DNA of 64,000 nucleotides from Pseudoxanthomonas yeongjuensis (GTDB lineage: Bacteria; Pseudomonadota; Gammaproteobacteria; Xanthomonadales; Xanthomonadaceae), in the NCBI RefSeq assembly GCF_010093345.1, contig NZ_PDWT01000002.1, positions 434,001 through 498,000 of the forward strand. Reading direction: 5' to 3'. Position 1 is the stretch's first letter. Each line of letters starts with the position of its first letter. Below the pieces are notes generated by a model. It was given only the letters and a program-made list of their open reading frames with translations, searched no databases and was not told the origin of the DNA. Below, piece by piece: positions 1-8,527 of the stretch. The position numbers were made by a program, and so were the translations under genes.

Positions 1-851
1 CGTTCGCTGGCCGCGCCCAGTCGCGATGGATCCTTGACCAGGACCAGCAGCAGCGAGATCAGTTGTTCGACGTTGCGCGCGGTGCGGTGGATGCGCAGCA
101 CCTGGTTGCGGGTGGCGGTCGGCATGTCCGGCTGCCCGAGCGCCAGCTCGGCCGCACCGGCGATCACCGCGATGGGGGTGCGCAATTCATGGCTCGAGGT
201 CGCGATGAAGGCGTGCTCGCGCTCCACGAAATTCTCGTTGCGCTTCAAATAGTCGTTGAAGGCGTCGGCGATGACCAACATTTCCGAACTCGCCCTGGCG
301 TCGACGAAGACGCTTTGGCCCGCCTTGTCCGGCTGCAAGCCGGCGATCTGCCGGGCCATCAGGGCCAACGGCTCGATCACCCGTCCCAATCCCCACATCA
401 CCAGCAAGGCAAGCACCACGATCACACCGACGATGATGACGACCGCGCTTCCGGTGATCTTTTCTTCCACGCCTTCGAATTCGGTCAGGTCCAGCGCAAG
501 CGCCACCTGCTTGCCGTCTATCTGGTCCACCAGCACGGCGCTCTGCTTGCCGTCGATGAGCACGTCGTCGTGCAGACCGGGTTTGCGCCTGGCGATGAAG
601 GCGGGCACCGGCGGCGCGCCGCCGGCACCGAACAGGCGCAGGGTATCGGTGTCGTTCCAGAGGGAGTCCGGTTGGGATTCGTTGCGCTGACGGAAATAAT
701 CCAGTTCCGAATGCAGCAACGACTTCCAGGCCAGGTGCTCCACGTGTTCGTGGATCGATGCGCCGGCGATGGTGACCACGGCCGACAGCAGCACCGCATA
801 GAGCATCAGCCAGTAGAGGATGCGGCGCTTGAGTCCGGTGTTACGGCGCAT
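1..851 (-). CDS. colS: ColS-like sensor histidine kinase (partial, C-terminus off the left edge)
   Basis: Inner-membrane sensor kinase expected to phosphorylate the adjacent regulator. The visible 283 residues show a membrane segment at about 11-31, a periplasmic domain of about 100 residues, a second membrane segment at about 135-155, a HAMP-like stretch, and the dimerisation/phosphoacceptor box SSHELRTP with His221. The ATPase domain lies beyond base 1. The periplasmic domain ends with an ExxE element (E126-G-V-E129); Pseudomonas ColS uses an ExxE motif to sense Fe(III)/Zn. The ATG at 851 overlaps the end of the regulator gene by 11 nt, so the two are probably translationally coupled. The kinase assignment is firm; the ColS identity rests on the ColR-like partner, the ExxE element and the neighbouring eptA. 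Confidence 0.85.
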   Translation of the reverse strand, partial: MRRNTGLKRRILYWLMLYAVLLSAVVTIAGASIHEHVEHLAWKSLLHSELDYFRQRNESQPDSLWNDTDTLRLFGAGGAPPVPAFIARRKPGLHDDVLIDGKQSAVLVDQIDGKQVALALDLTEFEGVEEKITGSAVVIIVGVIVVLALLVMWGLGRVIEPLALMARQIAGLQPDKAGQSVFVDARASSEMLVIADAFNDYLKRNENFVEREHAFIATSSHELRTPIAVIAGAAELALGQPDMPTATRNQVLRIHRTARNVEQLISLLLVLVKDPSRLGAASE

Positions 852-1536
852 GGTCCCCGTCCTTGATCGCAGCCAGCCGATAGCCGACGCGCGGCAGGGT
901 GTGGATGAGTTTGACCGGGAACGGGCCGTCGACGCTGCGCCGCAACTCGTAGACGTGCGAACGCAGCATGTCGCCATCCGGCGGGTCGTCGCCCCAGAGG
1001 ACGTGTTCGAGCCGTTGCCGGGGCACGGCCGCGGGGCTGGCCTGCATCAGGGTTTCCAGCAGTTTGCGGCAGGCCGGATACAGGTGCAGGAGTTGTCCGC
1101 CGCGGCTGGCCTCCAGCGTGGACAGGTCCAGGCGCAGGTCCTCGACTTCCAGGACCCGGCTGCGGCTCCTGCCGCCCGCGCGGGCCAGCAACGCCTCGAT
1201 GCGGACTTCCAGTTCCGGCAGGGCGAACGGCTTGGTCAGGTAGTCGTCGGCGCCGGCGCGGAAGCCGGCGATCTTGTCGGGCAGTTCGTCGCGGGCGGTC
1301 AGCATGATCACCGGCACGCCGGAGTCCTGTTTCTCGCGCAGTCGGCGCAGCACTTCCTGGCCATCCATCCGCGGCAGCATCCAGTCCAGCACGACCACGT
1401 CGTAGGACTGGGTGGCGGCCAGGTGCAGGCCGGTGATTCCATCGGGCGCGGCGTCCAGGGTGTGGCCACGCGCCTCGAAATATTCGAAGAGGTTGGCGAC
1501 CAGGTTCTGGTTGTCTTCGATCACTAAAAGCCGCAT
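841..1536 (-). CDS. colR: ColR-like OmpR/PhoB-family response regulator
   Basis: Transcriptional regulator of 231 residues. The receiver domain (about 1-115) has the acidic pair E7/D8, phosphoacceptor D51 in VVLDWMLP, T80 and K102 in the TKPF motif. The C-terminal winged helix (about 130-225) ends RVGYRLAAI, typical of OmpR/PhoB DNA-binding domains. A longer in-frame ORF runs upstream across the divergent operon, but the ATG at 1536 begins the canonical MRLLVIEDN receiver start. The sequence resembles Pseudomonas ColR (for example GLHLAAT followed by YD and a GADDYL...KPFAL stretch). In P. aeruginosa ColRS activates eptA in response to zinc. Here an eptA-containing operon starts 249 bp away on the other strand, which fits the same job. 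Confidence 0.9.
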   Translation of the reverse strand: MRLLVIEDNQNLVANLFEYFEARGHTLDAAPDGITGLHLAATQSYDVVVLDWMLPRMDGQEVLRRLREKQDSGVPVIMLTARDELPDKIAGFRAGADDYLTKPFALPELEVRIEALLARAGGRSRSRVLEVEDLRLDLSTLEASRGGQLLHLYPACRKLLETLMQASPAAVPRQRLEHVLWGDDPPDGDMLRSHVYELRRSVDGPFPVKLIHTLPRVGYRLAAIKDGDHAP

Positions 1537-1785
1537 GGGGGATGTTTTCCGGTGGGTGTGAGGGTGCCGACGGTGCCTTTGGACCGGGGTGGATCGTCGC
1601 ATGATTGGAGGTGCCCGGCAGTACTGGATTCCGGTCTTCATCCAGTGGTAACTTCGTTTCGACATTCTTGCGACGTCCTCGCCACGAGGATCGACCACGA
1701 CCCGTCGGATGCAGGAAACCGGAGTTGCATCCGCGGTCGAAGATCTCCACGACAGGCCGTTCGCGACCCAGACTTCCTGATCCCC

Positions 1786-2526
1786 ATGACCGAAGCCCAG
1801 AGACCCCTGTCGCCGGAAATTTCCGTCGTCGTCCCGGTGTTCAACGAAGAAGGCAACATCGCTCCGATGGTTCGGGAAATCGCCGCCGTCCTGCGCGGAC
1901 GGATCGCCTTCGAGATCGTGTACGTCGACGACGCTTCCGTGGACGGAAGCCTGCGCGCGCTGACTGCGCTCAAGGCCGGGTTCCCCGAGCTGCGCGTGTT
2001 GCGGCACTCCCGGCGCAGCGGCCAGAGCACGGCCATCCATAGCGGGGTCGAAGCGGCGCGCGCGGGCTGGATCGCGACCCTGGATGGAGACGGGCAGAAC
2101 GACCCGGCCGATATCCCCGGATTGCTGGAGGCGCGGTCCGTGGCGGCACCGGATACGAAACTGTTCGCCGGTTGGCGCGTGGATCGCAAGGACGACGCGG
2201 GCAAGCGCTGGGCCTCGCGCGCGGCCAATGCGATCCGGTCGCGGCTGTTGCGCGACGATACCCCCGACACCGGCTGCGGGATCAAGCTGTTCGAGCGCAA
2301 GGCGTTCCTGGCCTTGCCTTATTTCGACCACATGCATCGCTACCTGCCCGCGTTGATGCAGCGTGCCGGCTGGAGGACGGTCAGCATCCCGGTCCACCAC
2401 CGCGCGCGTTCGTCCGGCGTTTCGAAGTACAACAACCTGCACCGCGCCTGGGTCGGGTTGCGCGACCTGCGCGGCGTCGCCTGGCTGATCAGCCGGAGCA
2501 AGCTCACCGGCGTGGAAGAACTGTGA
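1786..2526 (+). CDS. Family 2 glycosyltransferase (dolichyl/undecaprenyl-phosphate sugar transferase type)
   Basis: Predicted cytoplasmic GT-A glycosyltransferase of 246 residues. The N-terminus ISVVVPVFNEEGNI is the classic GT2 opening. VDD at about 47-49 and DGDGQNDP at 100-107 are the nucleotide-sugar and metal-binding motifs shared with polyprenyl-phosphate mannosyltransferase-like enzymes. No C-terminal membrane helices are visible, unlike ArnC. The start is the ATG at 1786; the longer upstream reading lacks family sequence. It heads the operon, followed after 7 nt by the LAB_N gene and then the GT39 gene. The likely job is loading a sugar onto undecaprenyl phosphate for the GT39 enzyme; the sugar is unknown. 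Confidence 0.85.
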   Translation: MTEAQRPLSPEISVVVPVFNEEGNIAPMVREIAAVLRGRIAFEIVYVDDASVDGSLRALTALKAGFPELRVLRHSRRSGQSTAIHSGVEAARAGWIATLDGDGQNDPADIPGLLEARSVAAPDTKLFAGWRVDRKDDAGKRWASRAANAIRSRLLRDDTPDTGCGIKLFERKAFLALPYFDHMHRYLPALMQRAGWRTVSIPVHHRARSSGVSKYNNLHRAWVGLRDLRGVAWLISRSKLTGVEEL

Positions 2527-2533
2527 GGCCCAC

Positions 2534-2869
2534 ATGCATCCGATGAACCAGGAAATTCTGTGGCTGGGCTGGACCGGCGTGCACATGACCCCGTGGAAGC
2601 TGATCGGCTTGCTGGGCGCGTTGATGTTCGGGGCCCGGTGGTTCGTGCAGTTCTTCGCTTCGCGCCGCGCGCGCAAGCCGGTGATCCCGCGGATGTTCTG
2701 GTACATGAGCATCGTCGGCAGCCTGATGACCCTCAGCTACTTCATGTTCTCGGCCAAGCAGGATTCCGTCGGCGTGGTGCAGAACCTGTTCCCCGCGTTC
2801 ACCGCGCTCTACAGCCTTTACCTGGACATCCAGCATCGGGGCTGGCGCCGCGACCGTGGAGCGGACTGA
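2534..2869 (+). CDS. LAB_N-domain small membrane protein (lipid A biosynthesis N-terminal-like)
   Basis: A 111-residue integral membrane protein with three or four hydrophobic segments. Features such as WKLIGLLGALMFGARWFVQF and an IPRMFWYMSI stretch match the LAB_N domain, first named from the N-terminus of lipid A disaccharide synthases and also found as stand-alone small proteins beside GT2 and GT39 genes. Its biochemical role is not established; a helper or lipid-carrier handling role is inferred. A GAGG Shine-Dalgarno sits 6 nt before the ATG, inside the end of the preceding gene. Confidence 0.85.
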   Translation: MHPMNQEILWLGWTGVHMTPWKLIGLLGALMFGARWFVQFFASRRARKPVIPRMFWYMSIVGSLMTLSYFMFSAKQDSVGVVQNLFPAFTALYSLYLDIQHRGWRRDRGAD

Positions 2870-2938
2870 AGCCATGCGTGCGCCATCGCTCGCGCTCCAT
2901 GTCTGCCCGCATTGCGGATCGAAGGACTGCACGCGACC

Positions 2939-4657
2939 ATGACCCCGTCTCCACGTTTCCGCGCCGATTCCACCCTGTGCGCCTTGCTGGCCGCGCTGAT
3001 CGTCTTCAGCCTGCTCGCCGGCCTGGGGATGCGCGAACCCTCGCCGCCGGACGAGCCGCGGTTCGCACTGGCGGCCAGGGACATGGTCGCCACCGGCCAG
3101 TGGATGTTCCCGCATCGTGGCGTGGAGTTCTATGCCGAGAAACCCGCGGTCTTCATGTGGATGCAGGCGGCGGCCTACGAAGCGGCCGGCAACTGGCGGG
3201 TCGCCTTCCTGTTGCCCTCGCTGCTGGCCGGACTGGCGACGCTGTGGCTGACCTGGGACCTGGCGCGGCGGTTGTGGAACCGGCGCATCGCCGGTTACGC
3301 GGTGCTGGCGCTGTTCGTCTGCCTGCAGTTCGGGCTGCAGGCCAAGCGTGGGCAGATCGACATGGTCCTGGTGGCCATGACCACGCTGTCGTTGTGGGGA
3401 ATGTTGCGGCACCTGCTGCTGGGGCCGGACCGGAAGATGCTGTGGCTGGGCATGTTCGCCGCGGGCCTGGGGACGGTTACCAAGGGCGTGGGTTTCCTGC
3501 CGCTGCTGATACTGCTGCCATGGGCCGCGTGGCGATGGAAGACCGGATCGCGCACCGGCGACGGTTCCGCGACCGGCGTCGGGAACTGGTTGCTCGGCGT
3601 GCTGTGCTTCATCGCCGGCGCCGGCGTCTGGTTGTTGCCGATGCTGCTGGCGGTCTACGCGCGCCACGATCCTGCGGCGCAGGCCTATGCCGACGAAATC
3701 CTTTTCCGGCAGACCGGCACCCGTTACGCCAATGCCTGGCATCACGTGCAGCCGGCCTGGTATTACCTGCAGGTCATGTTCACGCTGTGGCTGCCGGGGT
3801 CGCTGTTGTTGCCCTGGCTGTTGCCTGCGTGGTGGCGCCGGATTCGCCGCGGCGATCCGCGTTTCTGGCTGCTGCTCGGCTGGGTCGCGCTGGTTTTGAT
3901 TTTCTTCACCGCAAGTCCGGGCAAGCGCGAGGTCTACATCTTCCCGGCCCTGCCTGCCTTGTGCATCGCCGCGGCGCCGATGTTGCGGGGACTGCTGCGG
4001 CGCAGTGGCGTGCGCTGGACCTTGTTCGCCTATCTGGCCGGTCTGGCGCTGCTGGCCTGCGGCGCCTCGCTGTCGGGCTTGCTGGGCGCGAGCCCTTGGG
4101 CCGAGCACCAGGCGGCGCGGCGCGGCATGGAAGCGCAGACCGTGCAGGCCCTGTTGTCGTGGACGCTGGCCTTCGGCGCGGCCGTCCTTGGTTTGCTGTT
4201 CTGGTTGCGGCCGCGCCGCATCGGCCTGGCGCTGGTGCTCGCCACCGCCAGCCTGTGGCTGGTCTATGGCATCGGCCTGGCGCCCGCGCTCGACGCCGAC
4301 AGTTCGTCGAGCAGGCTGATGCGGGCCGTGGGCAAGCGCATAGGGCCCGATGCGCAACTCGGTATGGTGGCCTGGCGCGAACAGAATCTGTTGCAGAGCG
4401 ATCGTCCGACGATCGATTTCGGATTCAAGCAGCCCTGGGATGCGCAGTGGAACGAGGCGGGAAAGTGGCTGTCCCGTGATCCGGGACGCAGGTGGATATT
4501 CGTCCTCGACCAGGCCTTGAGTCCGTGCGTGGAAGCCTCCGGCGTCATCGATATCGGTCAGTCCAACCGCAACCGATGGCTGCTGGTGCCGGGCACGGCG
4601 TGGAAACCCGGGTGCACGACGCCTGTGTTCAGCAAGCAGGACGACAATCCGGATTGA
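2939..4657 (+). CDS. ArnT-like GT39 lipid-linked sugar transferase
   Basis: Integral inner-membrane glycosyltransferase of 572 residues with about 11-12 hydrophobic helices. The first periplasmic loop holds PPDEPRFA (D38, E39), the acidic catalytic/metal site of GT39/ArnT enzymes, followed by FYAEKPA (E67-K68), also an ArnT hallmark. ArnT moves aminoarabinose from undecaprenyl phosphate to lipid A; related Francisella FlmK moves galactosamine. The donor sugar here cannot be read from sequence. An in-frame TTG at 2912 would add nine residues, but the ATG at 2939 is preferred. It follows the GT2 and LAB_N genes and precedes PAP2 and eptA, so all probably act on lipid A. Confidence 0.85.
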   Translation: MTPSPRFRADSTLCALLAALIVFSLLAGLGMREPSPPDEPRFALAARDMVATGQWMFPHRGVEFYAEKPAVFMWMQAAAYEAAGNWRVAFLLPSLLAGLATLWLTWDLARRLWNRRIAGYAVLALFVCLQFGLQAKRGQIDMVLVAMTTLSLWGMLRHLLLGPDRKMLWLGMFAAGLGTVTKGVGFLPLLILLPWAAWRWKTGSRTGDGSATGVGNWLLGVLCFIAGAGVWLLPMLLAVYARHDPAAQAYADEILFRQTGTRYANAWHHVQPAWYYLQVMFTLWLPGSLLLPWLLPAWWRRIRRGDPRFWLLLGWVALVLIFFTASPGKREVYIFPALPALCIAAAPMLRGLLRRSGVRWTLFAYLAGLALLACGASLSGLLGASPWAEHQAARRGMEAQTVQALLSWTLAFGAAVLGLLFWLRPRRIGLALVLATASLWLVYGIGLAPALDADSSSSRLMRAVGKRIGPDAQLGMVAWREQNLLQSDRPTIDFGFKQPWDAQWNEAGKWLSRDPGRRWIFVLDQALSPCVEASGVIDIGQSNRNRWLLVPGTAWKPGCTTPVFSKQDDNPD

Positions 4658-4774
4658 ACCGCTCGTGACCGGCCGAGTGCCGGCAGGCCGCTTTAACGGG
4701 CAGCGAACGGCGCTCCGACGTGTCTCCGACAGCGCGGCAACAATCATCGCGGCACCGGATTCCAGTGCGTGCGA

Positions 4775-5548
4775 ATGCAATTCATCCCCGACCCTCCAGG
4801 CCCGTCCTTGCCGAACGACGGCCTCTCCTCCTGGGTTTCCCGGCTGGAATCGCGCTTCTATCGCTGGCATCTGTGGATGCCGCTGGGCGCTTTCGTAGTC
4901 GCGTCCCTGGTGCTGATGGTCTTGCATGGCGACCAGTGGCTGGCCGACCGCCTGTATGCGATGGAAGGGCACCAGTGGGCCTTGCAGAACGCCTATGTCG
5001 CCCAGGACCTTCTGCATGCCGCGGGGCGCCAGGCCAGCAAGGACGCATGGTTCGCGCTGGTGCCGGTGCTGGCGATTTCCCTGTGCGTGCCGAGGATGCG
5101 CCAATGGCGGCGACCGCTGGTCTATCTGTTGCTGGCATCGCTGCTTTCCACCGCGGTGGTCGCCCTGCTGAAGCGCTGGACCGACATGGACTGCCCGTGG
5201 GACCTGCTGCGCTACGGTGGCGACAAGGTCTACCACGGCCTGCTCATGCATCGTCCTTCGGGAATGGCGCACGGCACCTGTTTTCCCGCCGGCCATGCCA
5301 GCGCCGGCTATGGCTGGATCGCGTTGTATTTCTTCTTCCTCGCCACGCGTCCTGCGTGGCGCTGGTGGGGCCTGGGTTTCGCGCTGGGCGTTGGCCTGGT
5401 CTTCGGCATCACCCAGCAATTGCGCGGCGCGCATTTCCTTTCCCATGACGTGTGGGCGTTGATGATCTGCTGGTCGACCGCCTTGCTGCTTTACCGGCTG
5501 ATGCTTGCGCGGCATGCCAACGATCAAACCCGGGGTGCGCTGGCATGA
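4775..5548 (+). CDS. PAP2-family membrane phosphatase
   Basis: Membrane phosphatase of 257 residues with about six hydrophobic segments. The three PAP2 signatures appear in order: a K-R start of motif 1 in LLKRWTDMDCPWD, motif 2 as FPAGHASAG, and motif 3 as LRGAHFLSHDVWA with the catalytic His. Such enzymes dephosphorylate lipid A or undecaprenyl pyrophosphate at the periplasmic face. Sitting directly before eptA, it may remove or exchange a lipid A phosphate, like LpxE/LpxF-type enzymes; the substrate is inferred. A GTG two codons upstream (4769) is an alternative start. Its stop overlaps the eptA start in an ATGA arrangement. Confidence 0.85.
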   Translation: MQFIPDPPGPSLPNDGLSSWVSRLESRFYRWHLWMPLGAFVVASLVLMVLHGDQWLADRLYAMEGHQWALQNAYVAQDLLHAAGRQASKDAWFALVPVLAISLCVPRMRQWRRPLVYLLLASLLSTAVVALLKRWTDMDCPWDLLRYGGDKVYHGLLMHRPSGMAHGTCFPAGHASAGYGWIALYFFFLATRPAWRWWGLGFALGVGLVFGITQQLRGAHFLSHDVWALMICWSTALLLYRLMLARHANDQTRGALA

Positions 5549-7218
5549 GTGCTCCGGCGATGGCGGGCGCAATGCCTGCGAAAGCGGCCGCCGCCACCAC
5601 GACTTGGTGGCAGTGGCGTCCGCAGATCAGCGGCGAAAGCCTGGTGCTGTTGTCCGCCCTGTATTTCTCCTTGTTCAGCAATGGCGCGTTCTGGCATGCG
5701 GCCATCGCCCATCCGTTGGCGCAATGGCGATTCGTGCTGTCGCTGTTCCTGGTGGTGACCGCGCTGCATGCCCTGTTGCTGGGACTGGTGACCAATCGCT
5801 GGATCGCCAAGCCACTGCTGACGGCGCTGCTGCTGGCGACCGCGGTCGCCAGCCATTACATGAGCGCGTACGGGGTGTACCTGGATGCGGACATGCTGCG
5901 CAACGTGCTGCACACCGACAGCAAGGAGTCGGGCGAACTGCTGTCCCCGAGGCTGCTGATCCCGCTGGCCTGGAGCCTGCTGCCGATCGTGCTGCTCTGG
6001 CGGGTCCGCCTGCGCCGCCGCCGCTGGCCGCGTGCCCTGGCCGCGCGCGCGGGTTTCCTGCTGGCGATGGCCCTGGTCGCGGCTTGCGGGGTGATGCTGT
6101 CTTCGCAGGACTTCTCCACCCTGTTCCGCAGCCAGCGCGAAGTGCGTTACCTGGTCGCCCCGGCCAACTACGTGGTCTCGCTGTCCAATGTGTTGCTGTC
6201 CTCGCCGCCGGGTCCGAAAAAAGCGCTGTTGCCGATAGGGCTGGATGCGCGGCAGGCGCATGAAACCGGCAAGCCGCGCCTGCTGCTGCTGGTGGTGGGT
6301 GAAACCGCGCGCGCCCGGAATTGGGGCCTGAACGGTTACGCCCGCCAGACCACGCCGGAACTCGCGCGGATCCCGGGACTGATCAACTTCCCGCAGGTGA
6401 CCGCCTGCGGCAGCAGCACCGAAGTGTCGCTGCCGTGCATGTTCTCGCCGTATGGCCGCCGCGACTACGATGAAGGTAGGATCCGCGACCATCAATCGCT
6501 GCTGCACGTGCTGGACCATGCCGGCATCGCCACCCTGTGGCGCGACAACCAGTCCGGTTGCAAGGGCGTATGCGACAAGCTTCCGATCGAGCGCCTGGAC
6601 GACGCCAGGGATACGGAGCTGTGCAACGGCAAGCGCTGCCTGGATGGGATCCTGCTCAAGGGCCTGCAGGCGCAGCTGTCGCCGGTGAAAGGCGATCGTG
6701 TGGTGGTGCTGCATCAACTGGGCAACCACGGCCCCAATTATTTCGAACGCTATCCACCGGCGTTCAAGCGCTTCACGCCCACCTGCGACAATCCGGAACT
6801 GGGCCGGTGCGAGCGCGAGCACATCGTCAACGCCTATGACAACGCGCTGCTGTACACCGACCACGTGCTGGCCCAGGCCATCGGCTTCCTGCGGCAGCAG
6901 ACCGCATACGACACCGCGTTGATCTATGTTTCCGACCATGGCGAGTCGCTGGGCGAGAAAGGCCTGTTCCTGCACGGAGTGCCTTACGCCATCGCACCCC
7001 AGGAACAGACCCGCGTGCCGATGGTGATGTGGTTCTCGCCGGGTTTCATCGGCGATTCGGGATTGGATCTGGACTGCCTGCGTCGACGGGCCGCGCAGCC
7101 CGCGAGCCACGACAACCTGTTCCCCTCGGTGCTGGGTCTGTTGCAGGTGCGCACCGAGGTTTATCGACCTGCCGACGACCTGTTCGCGGCCTGTCGGGCG
7201 CCAGCCTGGACCGGGTGA
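5545..7218 (+). CDS. eptA: Phosphoethanolamine--lipid A transferase EptA
   Basis: Inner-membrane enzyme of 557 residues that transfers phosphoethanolamine to lipid A phosphates, lowering surface charge and giving cationic peptide resistance. About five N-terminal helices precede a periplasmic alkaline-phosphatase-fold domain. Zinc and catalytic motifs are visible: GETARARNWG, the nucleophile T292 in ACGSSTEVSLPC (the same place as the MCR-1/EptA threonine) and SDHGESLGEKG. Paired cysteines around the catalytic core fit the family disulfides. The ATG at 5545 overlaps the PAP2 stop by 4 nt, so translation is coupled. It is the last gene of the operon, ended by the terminator at 7227-7260. Confidence 0.93.
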   Translation: MSAPAMAGAMPAKAAAATTTWWQWRPQISGESLVLLSALYFSLFSNGAFWHAAIAHPLAQWRFVLSLFLVVTALHALLLGLVTNRWIAKPLLTALLLATAVASHYMSAYGVYLDADMLRNVLHTDSKESGELLSPRLLIPLAWSLLPIVLLWRVRLRRRRWPRALAARAGFLLAMALVAACGVMLSSQDFSTLFRSQREVRYLVAPANYVVSLSNVLLSSPPGPKKALLPIGLDARQAHETGKPRLLLLVVGETARARNWGLNGYARQTTPELARIPGLINFPQVTACGSSTEVSLPCMFSPYGRRDYDEGRIRDHQSLLHVLDHAGIATLWRDNQSGCKGVCDKLPIERLDDARDTELCNGKRCLDGILLKGLQAQLSPVKGDRVVVLHQLGNHGPNYFERYPPAFKRFTPTCDNPELGRCEREHIVNAYDNALLYTDHVLAQAIGFLRQQTAYDTALIYVSDHGESLGEKGLFLHGVPYAIAPQEQTRVPMVMWFSPGFIGDSGLDLDCLRRRAAQPASHDNLFPSVLGLLQVRTEVYRPADDLFAACRAPAWTG

Positions 7219-7226
7219 TGCCGCAA

Positions 7227-7260
7227 GCATGAAAGCCCCCGCATGTGGGGGCTTTCATGC
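7227..7260. terminator. Bidirectional rho-independent terminator
   Basis: A perfect 14-bp inverted repeat (gcatgaaagccccc, 6-nt loop, gggggctttcatgc) lies between the converging eptA and antiporter genes. The stem carries A/T-rich flanks giving a T-containing tail on both strands, so it can serve both transcripts. Confidence 0.9.
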
Positions 7261-7280
7261 GCGTTGCGAAGCATCGCCGG

Positions 7281-8522
7281 TTACACCGGCTGGCTTTCCG
7301 ACTGCGGCTGGTCGAGCGGGCGCCTGAGCAGGAAACGGAAGAACGGCCCGGTGAGCAGCGTGGATAGCACGGCAAGCGTGACCAGGGCGGCGAAAGCGTG
7401 TTCGGACAGCAGCCCCTTGTCGCGCAGGATGGCGGCGGCCACGATTTCCATCAGTCCCTTGCATTGCAGCAGCGCGCCTATCGACAGGGCTTCGCGCCTG
7501 GACAAGTTGGACGTCGGCGGACAGATCAGCACCGCCGCGAGCTTGGCGACGACCGATACCGCCAGCAATGCAAGCGACGCCTGCAGCGATGCCCAGCCGA
7601 GTACGTCGCCATCGATCTTCAGGCCGCTGTGGCCGAAGAACAGCGGGGCCAGGCCGAGCAAGGCGAAGCGGCCGATGCGTTCGACCGGCAACTGCCGGGT
7701 CCATGTCGGCGGCAGCATCGCCCCGGCGAAATAGGCGCCGAGCAGGGCATGCAGCCCGAGTCGCGAGCTGGCCCAGGAACCGGCGACCAGATAGACCGGC
7801 AGCGCCAACCAGATCGCCCAGCGTGGCGGCACCAGGTTCCTGCGACGGCTTGTCGCGCCCACTGCGACCAGCGCCACCGGCACGGCCAGGGCCAGCATTT
7901 GCAGCGGCGATCCGCTGGACAGAGTGGCATCGCCGCTGGCGAACAGCAGCAAGGCCAACCCGATCCACAGCACCGCATCGTCGAACACGGCGATGCGCAC
8001 GGCCATCTGGGTCAGCGGACGATGCAAGGGACCCAGCTCGCGCACGATGCCGATCAATACCGGCAAGGCGCTGACCGCGATGCACAGGCCGAGGGCGATC
8101 GCGCCCAGCGCACGGTCGCCGTTCGGCGCGGTCCAGTCCGGCAGCATCGAAAAATAATGATAGGCCGCCAGGGCGCCAACGACGAACGGCAGCAATAGCG
8201 CAAGCGCCGCGCTGGCGACGAACTGGAATACCGCGCCACGCGATGCGACCGGCAAGCCGGAGGACGAGCGGATGTGCGCGGACTGGCGCGTTTCCAGGCC
8301 GGCGGCGAAAGCCAGCAGCAGCACGCCGGCCCAGCCGATGCCATCGCCGATGACCGAAGGCACGCCCAGCGAGGCCGGCAACCAACCGGTGGCCGCCAGC
8401 ACCAGGCCGATGATGATCGGTATCACCGCGATGGGGATGGAACGGCCCAGCAGGCGCCACAGGCCCCAGGCCAGCAGGAGGAAGATCAGCGCGTCGGCGG
8501 TGGTGGCGAGGAGCGTATGCAT
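7281..8522 (-). CDS. Kef/CPA2-type cation:proton antiporter, last gene of the halogenase operon
   Basis: Integral membrane protein of 413 residues with about 12 hydrophobic segments, matching the Na/H exchanger fold of the CPA2 (KefB/GerN-type) family. Supporting signs are GWAGVLLLAFAAGLETR near the N-terminus, VFDDAVLWIGLAL in the middle (the position of the conserved acidic residues) and an ALLQCKGLMEIVAA helix late. There is no C-terminal RCK/TrkA domain, so it is membrane domain only. The ATG at 8522 lies only 5 nt beyond the halogenase stop, which implies co-transcription. The ion specificity is unknown. Confidence 0.8.
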   Translation of the reverse strand: MHTLLATTADALIFLLLAWGLWRLLGRSIPIAVIPIIIGLVLAATGWLPASLGVPSVIGDGIGWAGVLLLAFAAGLETRQSAHIRSSSGLPVASRGAVFQFVASAALALLLPFVVGALAAYHYFSMLPDWTAPNGDRALGAIALGLCIAVSALPVLIGIVRELGPLHRPLTQMAVRIAVFDDAVLWIGLALLLFASGDATLSSGSPLQMLALAVPVALVAVGATSRRRNLVPPRWAIWLALPVYLVAGSWASSRLGLHALLGAYFAGAMLPPTWTRQLPVERIGRFALLGLAPLFFGHSGLKIDGDVLGWASLQASLALLAVSVVAKLAAVLICPPTSNLSRREALSIGALLQCKGLMEIVAAAILRDKGLLSEHAFAALVTLAVLSTLLTGPFFRFLLRRPLDQPQSESQPV

Positions 8523-8527
8523 GCGGG

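Noticed and set aside
2504..5572. Minus-strand ORF of 1022 codons opposite the GT39, PAP2 and LAB_N genes
   Set aside because: It is a shadow of the high-GC third-position pattern; its translation is low-complexity Gln/Arg/Pro-rich with no domain, while the plus strand encodes clear families.
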